From CAZBEA01 sp964490835 (GTDB lineage Bacteria > Patescibacteriota > Microgenomatia > Levybacterales > GWA1-39-11): a stretch of 12,781 nt of DNA. Each line of letters opens with the position of its first letter. The first letter of the stretch is position 1. Positions 1 to 6,093 of this stretch are shown piece after piece. The stretch is taken from NCBI GenBank assembly GCA_964490835.1, contig CAZBEA010000025.1, positions 1 to 12,781 on the forward strand, read 5' to 3'. The translations under genes and the position numbers were made by a program. The notes below the pieces were generated by a model. That model made no database searches. It was not told the origin of the DNA and saw only the letters and a list, made by a program, of their open reading frames with translations.

Positions 1-995
1 GTTTCAAGATAATTCCCAAGATAGACGATGTGTTCATTATTGTAATGTTTTTTATCCATAAAATTTGTATGTTCAACAACAGCAAGAATTGGAGATTTGA
101 TGTCGCACATATTGAGCCAATACGTTCCGTCTTTCATAAGTGGTTTTTTTAATCTCAGAATCATATTGAGCGCAGCAATACTTTTGAGCGGTTTGTACTT
201 ATTAATATAGGTAGCAGGAAGTGACGGGGCAATTTTAGCAAAAAGAAAAGTAGGCAATGTAACAAGAACTTTGTCAAATGCTTCGTTTTTTTTAGATCCA
301 GCATGTGATTTATATGAAATCTGAACGTGTTTTTGATTGGAAGTGATCTCGGTTATCTCTGATTCGTAAAGAATTGTTCCTTTGTTTTTTCTTATCTCAT
401 GTTCAATTTTTTGCGCGAATTTTAAAAAGCCTCCTTCAGGATACGCAAGACTCGGAGTTCTTTTGTAAACTCGAGCCCAAAACCAAGCTAGTGAAACCTT
501 TGAGGAATATGCACCGAGTTTATTTTTCATTAACGGTTCCCAAATCATTCGATACGCCCGTTTTCCCATTGTTTTTATTAAATACGGTTCTGCCTCAAAT
601 CGCTCTAACGGTTTCCAAATTTTGTTGTATCTCAAGAAAGCCAGAGACATCCCCATTCGAACACGATCAAAAAGTGGTAGTTTATTAAATCGAAGTAACG
701 ATGTTGGAGAATCAAATTGATCGATCGAACCACTCACAAAAGATGAAGTTTTGGGTCGAGGGATAAGAACCTTATAGCCTAATTCCTCTGCAAGTCCGAG
801 AACAGAGTCGTCATTGGTGAACCAATGATGATAGTGTGCTTCAAGGCTCCATTTCCATTCCTTTTCCTGATAGCCTATCGCAAGACCACCGGGCAGTTGA
901 TCCTTTTCAAAGAGTACAACTTCGTGACCTTTTTGGGACAATTTGTATCCGGCTGCAAGTCCGGTAAAGCCGGCACCGATGATTGCTACTTTCAT
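1..995 (-). CDS. FAD-dependent oxidoreductase (amine oxidase / protoporphyrinogen oxidase-like), partial
   Basis: The minus-strand frame opens with ATG at 995 and stays open to the left edge, giving 331 residues with the C-terminus missing. The N-terminus is a Rossmann dinucleotide-binding fold: the strand KVAIIG, then G-A-G-F-T-G at residues 7-12, an acidic residue (E30) ending the second strand, and G36-G37 just after, as in flavin amine oxidases and phytoene-desaturase relatives. The rest has the W/Y-rich character of this superfamily. It probably binds FAD and oxidises an amine, polyisoprenoid or sugar-linked substrate, but the substrate cannot be read from sequence. Relatives often sit in cell-envelope or glycan loci, which would fit the surface-protein gene just upstream. 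Only 9 bases separate it from that gene, so the two are probably co-transcribed. AAGG lies 4 bases before the ATG, and a TATAAT overlaps the upstream stop codon. Family assignment is firm; the function is open. Confidence 0.85.
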   Translation of the reverse strand, partial: MKVAIIGAGFTGLAAGYKLSQKGHEVVLFEKDQLPGGLAIGYQEKEWKWSLEAHYHHWFTNDDSVLGLAEELGYKVLIPRPKTSSFVSGSIDQFDSPTSLLRFNKLPLFDRVRMGMSLAFLRYNKIWKPLERFEAEPYLIKTMGKRAYRMIWEPLMKNKLGAYSSKVSLAWFWARVYKRTPSLAYPEGGFLKFAQKIEHEIRKNKGTILYESEITEITSNQKHVQISYKSHAGSKKNEAFDKVLVTLPTFLFAKIAPSLPATYINKYKPLKSIAALNMILRLKKPLMKDGTYWLNMCDIKSPILAVVEHTNFMDKKHYNNEHIVYLGNYLE

Positions 996-1004
996 GGAAC
1001 CTTA

Positions 1005-2432
1005 TTATAAAAGGAGAAAGAGAAGAGTTCCAGCGGCTATTACAAATCCAGAAAAAATAAGCCCAAAAAGAGTGTAGTTGCTGCCGGCAGGAATTTTTTC
1101 CGGTGGAATCATTGAGATTGTGGCAGAAGGTGATGCCACAAGAGTTGGGATGGGGGTAGGAGTAGCAGTAGGAGAAGGAGTTGGAGTCACTGTAGGTGTG
1201 GGGGAAGGAATATTTGTAATTGTTGGAATAACTGTCGGTGTGGGTTGTGAAACAGTTGGTGTGGGAGTGCGAGTGGGCGTAGGGGTTGGGGTTCTTGTGG
1301 GTGTCAGTGAAACTCTTGGTGTAGCAGATGGGGTTGCAGACTCGACGACCTGAGATCCTTCAGGAAAAACTTCGAAGTTTCTCGTTACTCTAATCGATCT
1401 TCCATCCTTTGAGGTTCCCTGAAGAGTTATTGTGTGGAGGCCTTGAGTGAGGTTTCCGGTCGGCCGGTAAGACCAGACACCCGAAGCATTCGAGGTAATC
1501 GGCAGAGAGTTTGTGTCAAGAATTAAGGTAACATTGGAATTTGCAGGAGCGCTTCCTCTGAATTGGGGACGTCTGTCGACGAACGTCTCATTTTGAGATG
1601 GCACGGTTATTGAAAATTCCTCCGATCCAGCGAGTGTAGTTTCATCACCAAGAGATAATTCACCACTTGGGCCTTGTGTGAGTTGATACTTATCTACGAA
1701 GTCGTACTCATTTGAGAGTGTAATGGTGGGGGTTTTGGTGGTATTTCCATAGGTAGTTTTTAGTTCAGAAATTAAATTTTTCCAGTACGCTTGGATGATA
1801 ATTTCGTTTTGAGGCGCAAGAGAAAAATATTCCTGACTACTATTTCGCAGCGAATTCGTCGGAATAAGATACTCGCCTTTTTCATTTGTTAACACAGCAA
1901 CAGTTCCAGCGTTCGTAATTTTTAAAATCACGAGTGTATCTGAGGATTCTACTCCGTCGGGTCTCAGGATTTTTCCGAAAATCGGATTTTGACTTGGAGG
2001 TTGCGATGAAGGTTTCTTCAGTGTTTTGATCACGAAGGGCTTTCCGTTATTGAGATATTCCTTACCGTTTACCACAAGTTTAAAAGAATATTCGGTTTCA
2101 GGAGTTAGCCTGTTGACTGTTATAAGGTGGGAAGAATATTCTTTTGCAACACCTTGCGATTTGTCTCTGTCATCAAGCACCAAATCACCAGATCCGCCTT
2201 CACGGGTAAAAGAAAGATACCCCTTTGTGGGGAGGGTTGTGACAAATGAAACACTGACCGAATCTTCTGAGACGTTAGTTATTTCTATGTTGTGAGGTAT
2301 TGTGTCCGGGCCTGCCCGACTGGTAATTGTAATTCTGTCTCTTAGCGAGAAGAGTGTAAACCACAGGCTTGCAATAAGGACTACAAATCCGATTACGGTT
2401 GGTATACGAGCATGTAAGATTCCCCTCTTCAT
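1005..2432 (-). CDS. Surface protein with FN3-like and Ig-like domains, Thr-Pro stalk and C-terminal hydrophobic anchor
   Basis: This 475-residue protein is probably exported and displayed on the cell surface. Residues 11-30 form an N-terminal membrane or signal segment preceded by K2, R3 and R9. Residues 45-138 resemble a fibronectin type III domain (paired beta-strands, with LTPETEYSFKL near the end). Residues 150-215 resemble a carboxypeptidase-regulatory-like beta domain (IFGKILRPDG, then TNEKGEYLI). Residues 272-356 are a bacterial Ig-like domain (GVWSY, GLHTITLQG). A Thr-Pro-rich stalk spans 365-440, and the chain ends in a hydrophobic segment with no basic tail. No catalytic motif is visible, so adhesion or a structural role is the likeliest reading. 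The ATG directly abuts the TAA of the upstream small membrane protein gene and has no Shine-Dalgarno sequence, suggesting translational coupling. The last 28 residues match the tail of the other surface protein in the window (9741-10949). Confidence 0.85.
   Translation of the reverse strand: MKRGILHARIPTVIGFVVLIASLWFTLFSLRDRITITSRAGPDTIPHNIEITNVSEDSVSVSFVTTLPTKGYLSFTREGGSGDLVLDDRDKSQGVAKEYSSHLITVNRLTPETEYSFKLVVNGKEYLNNGKPFVIKTLKKPSSQPPSQNPIFGKILRPDGVESSDTLVILKITNAGTVAVLTNEKGEYLIPTNSLRNSSQEYFSLAPQNEIIIQAYWKNLISELKTTYGNTTKTPTITLSNEYDFVDKYQLTQGPSGELSLGDETTLAGSEEFSITVPSQNETFVDRRPQFRGSAPANSNVTLILDTNSLPITSNASGVWSYRPTGNLTQGLHTITLQGTSKDGRSIRVTRNFEVFPEGSQVVESATPSATPRVSLTPTRTPTPTPTRTPTPTVSQPTPTVIPTITNIPSPTPTVTPTPSPTATPTPIPTLVASPSATISMIPPEKIPAGSNYTLFGLIFSGFVIAAGTLLFLLL
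1113..1340 (-). repeat. Degenerate repeat tract encoding Thr-Pro linker
   Basis: This stretch encodes residues 365-440 of the FN3/Ig surface protein. It is made of imperfect 6-base units read as Thr-Pro, interrupted by Arg, Ser, Val and Ile codons. On the plus strand it reads as G/T-rich units such as GTGGGAGTG. The units vary in codon use, so it is a degenerate rather than a perfect tandem repeat. Such linkers are usually extended stalks that hold domains away from the cell. Confidence 0.75.
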
Positions 2433-2795
2433 TTACAGTGCAGGATCAGGTATGATCTCAGCTGATTCCGATGCATTGACCTGGTTAATTAAAAGATTTT
2501 GATTAACTTGCTCTTCCTCGTCCTCTTCGACTACAGCTTGCGCTCGAGCGGACTGCGAACTCAGAAGTGGGACGCTTCCAACAAGTTGAATATTTTGGTT
2601 AAGACTTACAACGACAGGCTTTCTAGCCCTGAGCGATTCAAGTGTTTTTGTATCGAAGCGTGCGACAATGGGATCAATTTGTGAGGCTACATTAGGCGCG
2701 ACAGTTGATGAGGTTTGATTATGATAAATGGAAAATCCAATCCAAATAAGGACCATCACAAATGTTAATGCTGAAAATAGTATTACATTTTTCAT
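2433..2795 (-). CDS. Small single-pass membrane protein in the PilP position of the pilus operon
   Basis: This 120-residue protein is not recognised from sequence alone. Residues 4-23 are one strongly hydrophobic segment near the N-terminus, so it is probably anchored with the rest outside the cytoplasm. Residues 40-80 contain short hydrophobic strands (VVVSL, IQLVGSVPLL). Residues 90-95 are six acidic residues in a row (EEDEEE), followed by an Asn/Gln-rich C-terminus. Its ATG overlaps the last base of the PilO-like stop codon (TAATG), and its own TAA touches the next ATG, so it is surely part of this operon. In proteobacterial type IV pilus operons pilP follows pilO, and this gene is in that place. 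However, it lacks a lipobox cysteine and no homology to PilP can be claimed. A PilP analogue is a positional inference only. Confidence 0.7.
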   Translation of the reverse strand: MKNVILFSALTFVMVLIWIGFSIYHNQTSSTVAPNVASQIDPIVARFDTKTLESLRARKPVVVSLNQNIQLVGSVPLLSSQSARAQAVVEEDEEEQVNQNLLINQVNASESAEIIPDPAL

Positions 2796-3412
2796 TACGG
2801 CAAAAAGTATCCTTTCATCGAAATTATTCCTCCAAAAGCGGTTCTTCTCGCTTTTCCGGTAGTGAATCGTTCAAAACCCAGGAGTCTGTCTATGGATGAA
2901 AGCTCTCGTATAAATTTATTAACATCAATTTCATTTCCTTCAACAGAGATTGAAATAGGAAATGATACCAAATCTCCCGCCTTCTGTTCCCCCGCGTCGA
3001 TAGCGCCAAAATCAAGTGAGGTGATTGTAACGTTTGATCTGAACGCGACAGTTTCAATTTGACGTGATAGATAAGGAATGTTTGGTGTTTTGGGTACAGC
3101 CTTTTCAATAAGAGCAATATCTCCACTCATCGTTTCAAAATCCTGTGTTAACTTGGCAAGATCGGCTTGTTTTTGTTTTATTTTTTCTAAAACCTCTCTA
3201 TTGTCCTCAAGTTGCCTATTTAGGTTTACGATTGTAACGATTGTCGGGCGTATTGCAAAAAAACCAAAAAATGAAAGCGTGAATAGGGAAATTGTGATGT
3301 AGATATATGCGATTATTTTCTGTCGCTCATTTTCATCGCGAGCCTTATAATATCTGTCTGCATACGTTTTATACGAAGATTTAATTGTTAGCTTAAGTGT
3401 TTCAAAATTCAT
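2795..3412 (-). CDS. pilO: PilO-like type IV pilus inner-membrane assembly protein
   Basis: The 205-residue protein has the PilO layout. A short polar cytoplasmic N-terminus is followed by one membrane segment at about residues 33-55, a coiled-coil stretch at about 60-95 (RQLEDNREVLEKIKQKQADL), and a compact alpha/beta C-terminal domain at 105-205. The family segment starting with a Pro (KAVPKTPNIPYLSRQIE) and followed by a helix and a strand (NVTITSLDFG) is present. PilO pairs with PilN to form an inner-membrane platform that links the pilus motor to the outer parts of the machine. Here its ATG lies 4 bases after the PilN-like stop and there is no Shine-Dalgarno sequence. Length is close to the usual 200-210. 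The family call rests on architecture and on the neighbouring PilN-like gene rather than on a signature residue. Confidence 0.75.
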   Translation of the reverse strand: MNFETLKLTIKSSYKTYADRYYKARDENERQKIIAYIYITISLFTLSFFGFFAIRPTIVTIVNLNRQLEDNREVLEKIKQKQADLAKLTQDFETMSGDIALIEKAVPKTPNIPYLSRQIETVAFRSNVTITSLDFGAIDAGEQKAGDLVSFPISISVEGNEIDVNKFIRELSSIDRLLGFERFTTGKARRTAFGGIISMKGYFLP

Positions 3413-3416
3413 TGTA

Positions 3417-4013
3417 TTAACTGGTCGGTGCGATTAATTCTTTTTTCTGAATCGGTTCAACCGCTTCGTCGTCGGGCAGGGCAAGTTCAATTGTCAAGCT
3501 AAAGCGGATTCCTTGCGAGGTGCTTGTTACTTCATCGAGCGTGATTGCTAAGATATTTGGATCATTCTTTAAGTCTTCGATAAAGTTATAAATTGAAAAA
3601 ATTGATAAAGATGATCCTTCGAATTCGATACGTTTGTCATTGATAGCTAGATTGTCCGTTGTAAAGACTCCCCGCGAAATTGCGTCATTCACCTTGTCAA
3701 CAGTTTGAAATCTGATTTGGTTTTTTTCCTCTATAGACTTTATATATGAAAGTTTTTCCTGAATATTCCTAAATTCCGCCTCACGGTCTTGTTGTACTTC
3801 GATGAAAGACAATTCCTGTTTTATTTGGTCATTTAAATCTATAATTTTGCGATCTATAAAAAACCTATATCCGAGGGCGCTCAGTGCAATGAGCTCAGTC
3901 ATAATAATTATTAGCTTTCCGGCCTGAGTTGCCCATTTAAAAAAAGCATTCTGCAAGGTTTTGCGAGCACGCAACGTCAAATTAATCCGAATAACCGGCT
4001 GTTCTTTTGCCAT
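3417..4013 (-). CDS. pilN: PilN-like type IV pilus inner-membrane assembly protein
   Basis: From ATG at 4013 this encodes 198 residues. The cytoplasmic N-terminus carries VIRINL at residues 7-12, resembling the IN(L) motif that PilN uses to bind PilM. One membrane segment follows at 32-50, then a coiled coil at about 55-100 and a ferredoxin-like C-terminal domain ending in an acidic tail. PilN and PilO form the periplasmic or extracytoplasmic platform of type IV pili. A longer reading from TTG at 4052 would add 13 residues. I prefer the ATG because that TTG is part of a near-perfect -35 box (TTGACA) whose -10 lies 10 bases before the ATG, and because the IN motif is expected very close to the N-terminus. 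No PilM gene lies next to it, which is unusual. The pilO-like gene follows after 4 bases. Confidence 0.75.
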   Translation of the reverse strand: MAKEQPVIRINLTLRARKTLQNAFFKWATQAGKLIIIMTELIALSALGYRFFIDRKIIDLNDQIKQELSFIEVQQDREAEFRNIQEKLSYIKSIEEKNQIRFQTVDKVNDAISRGVFTTDNLAINDKRIEFEGSSLSIFSIYNFIEDLKNDPNILAITLDEVTSTSQGIRFSLTIELALPDDEAVEPIQKKELIAPTS

Positions 4014-4023
4014 ACTAAATCTT

Positions 4024-4052
4024 AGTTTAGATTCTTTGGGACTTGTTGTCAA
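4024..4052 (-). promoter_or_regulatory. Sigma70-type promoter for the pilN-pilO operon
   Basis: On the minus strand TTGACA (4052-4047) is followed by a 17-base spacer and TAAACT (4029-4024). The ATG of the pilN-like gene is 10 bases beyond the -10, so the transcript would have only a few leader bases. The perfect -35 and ideal spacing make this a convincing promoter. It would let the pilus genes be expressed independently of rpsT. Confidence 0.6.
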
Positions 4053-4058
4053 AAGAAT
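4031..4058 (-). other. Imperfect inverted repeat over the pilN promoter
   Basis: ATTCTTT (4031-4037) with GAC (4040-4042) faces GTC (4048-4050) with AAAGAAT (4052-4058), giving 7 plus 3 pairs around a 5-base loop. There is no following T-run, so it is not a standard intrinsic terminator for rpsT. It overlaps the -35 box and spacer and could be an operator, a transcript-end hairpin, or chance. Confidence 0.3.
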
Positions 4059-4064
4059 TGGAGA

Positions 4065-4406
4065 CTATTTTTTAGAAGAAGTTTTTTTAGCTACCTTTGC
4101 CGGGGATTTTTTCACAGGAGCTTTTGTTGCAGTTGGTGCTTTAACCGTTTTTGTAGTTGTTTTTTTTGCTCCTGGTTTGGTTCCTTTGGTGAGTCGCGAT
4201 TTAATGCGAGCTGCTTTATTCTTATGCATCAGATTGGCTTTTACTGCTTTGTCGACAAGAGAAATCGCTTTCTTAACCTCAGATGGGGTTTTTTTCTTCG
4301 TCGCTCGTTTAACCGAGTCTTTGACGGTTTTGCGAACGACGTCATTGTGAGCTTCACGTTTTTGGTCGTGTCTTAATTTTTTAATTGCAGATTTTATAAC
4401 TGGCAT
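4065..4406 (-). CDS. rpsT: 30S ribosomal protein S20 (bS20) with long basic C-terminal tail
   Basis: S20 binds 16S rRNA early in small-subunit assembly. The 113-residue product has the S20 signature: PVIKSAIKKLRHDQKR near the N-terminus and HKNKAARIKSRL at 61-72, closely matching the bacterial family. The usual length is about 87. Here the helical core ends near residue 76, and a 37-residue tail follows that is rich in Lys, Ala, Pro and Thr and reminiscent of histone H1 tails. The ATG at 4406 is preceded by no Shine-Dalgarno sequence, but TAAAAT lies 6 bases upstream, suggesting a leaderless mRNA. It diverges from murJ, and the pilN-like gene follows downstream with its own promoter. Confidence 0.95.
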   Translation of the reverse strand: MPVIKSAIKKLRHDQKREAHNDVVRKTVKDSVKRATKKKTPSEVKKAISLVDKAVKANLMHKNKAARIKSRLTKGTKPGAKKTTTKTVKAPTATKAPVKKSPAKVAKKTSSKK

Positions 4407-4412
4407 GAGGCT

Positions 4413-4441
4413 ATTTTAGCATGGTATACTGTAAAATACAA
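4413..4441 (-). promoter_or_regulatory. Promoter for rpsT
   Basis: On the minus strand TTGTAT (4441-4436), a 17-base spacer and TAAAAT (4418-4413) precede the rpsT ATG by 6 bases. A TGC immediately before the hexamer makes it an extended -10. Transcription would start at or next to the ATG. It overlaps the oppositely directed murJ promoter. Confidence 0.55.
4422..4430 (+). promoter_or_regulatory. Extended -10 promoter for murJ
   Basis: TGG followed by TATACT (4425-4430) forms an extended -10 element 16 bases before the murJ ATG. The -35 region (GGCATG at 4402-4407) is poor, as is usual for extended -10 promoters. The predicted leader is about 10 bases and holds no Shine-Dalgarno sequence. 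Confidence 0.5.
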
Positions 4442-4446
4442 CATTT

Positions 4447-6078
4447 ATGGTTAAAAATTTCTTTAGAAAAGGGCTTGATGCCGCGCTTTCTCGACAGACC
4501 AGCATTTTTTCTGCAGCATTTTTTATAGTTCTTACAACAATACTTTCTCAAATTCTGGGTTTTGTAAAATACAGACTTCTTGTTTCAATATTTGGTGCAT
4601 CAAGCGATTTGGGGGTGTTGTTTGCAGCTTTTAGAGTCCCTGATTTTATTTTCCAAGTCGTTATTGCCGGAGCAATTTCATCATCATTCATTCCAATTTT
4701 TACTGAATATGTTTCGTCTGAAAAAAAGAGCGAGGCATTTTCATTTACTTCTACACTTATTAATATCGGCGTTCTTTTTTATGTTGGAATAAGCGCCGTG
4801 ATCGTTGTTTTTGCTCATCCGATTGTAGCGCTTGTTGCTCCCGGATTTTCTCCGAGCGAGTTGGATTTGATGGCGCGCCTTATGCAGATTATCCAGATCG
4901 CGCAGGTCTTTTTTATTCTGGGAACCATTCAAACGGCTACACTTCAATCGCTGCAGCATTTTCTTGTTCCGGGTCTTGCTTCGGCGTTGTATAACTTCGG
5001 AATTATTTTGGGAATCATTATTTTTGTTCCATTATTTGGCATATTTGGTGCGGCTATAGGAGTTTGTATCGGCGCGTTTCTTTTTTGCGTGTCGCAATTT
5101 CCGATTCTTGTTATGCATGGATTTGTGTACAAAAAGAAAATAGAAATTACAGAAGGGGTAAAAAAATTATTTCATTTGATGATACCTCGGTCTCTCACTC
5201 TGATCATTACGCAAGTCGCAGTTACCAGTAATGTATTTTTTGCGTCATTCTTGTCAGCAAGGAGTCTTGTGATTTTTGATCTCGCACAAACTCTTGTTGT
5301 TGCGCCCGTTCTATTATTTGGACAGTCGATTGCGCAGGCGAGTTTTCCTTCGTTATCACTTAAGGCAAACGATAAAAATTCTTTCATCGAGATATTTGTT
5401 TCTTCATTCGGTCAGACTCTTTTTTTGACGCTTCCTATCAGTGTTCTATTAATAGTTCTAAGAATTCCAATTGTTAGGCTTTTTTATGGTGCAGATCGAT
5501 TTGATTGGTCAGCGACTGTTGACACCGGATTGACTCTTGCGTATTTTGCATTATCCGTTACCGCGCAGTCTCTTATTTATCTGTTTGCACGCGCCTTTTA
5601 TGCTCAAAAAGACACAAGAACACCATTTGTTATTAGTCTTGTTTCAACGGTTCTGAACTTAATACTTGCATGGTACTTTATAAGAATTCAAAACTATTCA
5701 ATATATTTTCTTGCTCTTGCTGCATCAATTAGTTATATTTTTTCGGGACTCGCTCTCGCTTTTTTCTTAGACCGAAAAATTCATCTTCCAAAGACAAGGC
5801 TTATTTTGGACGGAGGAAAAATTGTTATTGCCAGTATCATTACCGGTATTGCTTTATATCTTCCCATAAAGCTGTTAGACCAATTGGTATTTGACACAAC
5901 GCGAACGTTAAATCTTCTGGCACTGACCAGTATTGCATCAATTTTGGGATTATCGGTATACGTTTTTCTAACCTGGCTTTTGGATATTAAAGAAGCGTAT
6001 TATTTTTTCGAGGTGATTAAAAAATTCGGCTACAGAAATAAAATTTTGAAAAATATAGGCGAGACAATAGGAGTTTAG
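4447..6078 (+). CDS. murJ: MurJ/MviN-family lipid flippase with altered cavity residues
   Basis: MurJ flips lipid II, the peptidoglycan precursor, across the cytoplasmic membrane. The 543-residue product is almost entirely hydrophobic, with about 14 membrane segments as in the MOP/MVF fold. It keeps family landmarks: ILGFVKYRLL at 36-45, FGASSD at 49-54, FIPIFTEY at 81-88, and ASFPSLS in the eighth-segment region. Aligned from memory to E. coli MurJ, the positions R18, R24, D25, D39, R52 and R270 become Q35, K41, Y42, G56, F69 and T282 here; only one positive charge is kept. Family membership is clear. Whether the substrate is lipid II or another polyprenyl-linked glycan is less certain. It is followed after 15 bases by the purM-like gene, probably in one transcript. 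Confidence 0.9.
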   Translation: MVKNFFRKGLDAALSRQTSIFSAAFFIVLTTILSQILGFVKYRLLVSIFGASSDLGVLFAAFRVPDFIFQVVIAGAISSSFIPIFTEYVSSEKKSEAFSFTSTLINIGVLFYVGISAVIVVFAHPIVALVAPGFSPSELDLMARLMQIIQIAQVFFILGTIQTATLQSLQHFLVPGLASALYNFGIILGIIIFVPLFGIFGAAIGVCIGAFLFCVSQFPILVMHGFVYKKKIEITEGVKKLFHLMIPRSLTLIITQVAVTSNVFFASFLSARSLVIFDLAQTLVVAPVLLFGQSIAQASFPSLSLKANDKNSFIEIFVSSFGQTLFLTLPISVLLIVLRIPIVRLFYGADRFDWSATVDTGLTLAYFALSVTAQSLIYLFARAFYAQKDTRTPFVISLVSTVLNLILAWYFIRIQNYSIYFLALAASISYIFSGLALAFFLDRKIHLPKTRLILDGGKIVIASIITGIALYLPIKLLDQLVFDTTRTLNLLALTSIASILGLSVYVFLTWLLDIKEAYYFFEVIKKFGYRNKILKNIGETIGV

Positions 6079-6093
6079 TTAATTTAGTAACGA

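Noticed and set aside
1004..1009. TATAAT before the FAD oxidoreductase as a separate promoter
   Set aside because: No -35 at a good distance, and it overlaps the upstream stop in a tight operon. It is kept only as part of the leaderless-pattern observation, not as its own feature.
374..1010. Two plus-strand frames at the left end
   Set aside because: They lie opposite the FAD oxidoreductase, whose Rossmann motif and continuous frame are clear on the minus strand.
1005..1092. LPXTG sortase signal at the surface-protein C-terminus
   Set aside because: No LPXTG-like pentapeptide and no basic tail after the hydrophobic segment in either surface protein.
1113..1340. Phase-variable tandem repeat in the surface-protein stalk
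   Set aside because: The units are degenerate at the nucleotide level, with no perfect run long enough to suggest slippage-driven switching.
1078..1353. Plus-strand Gly/Val-rich frame opposite the FN3/Ig stalk
   Set aside because: Same antisense effect of the Thr-Pro tract; no start signal and no domain.
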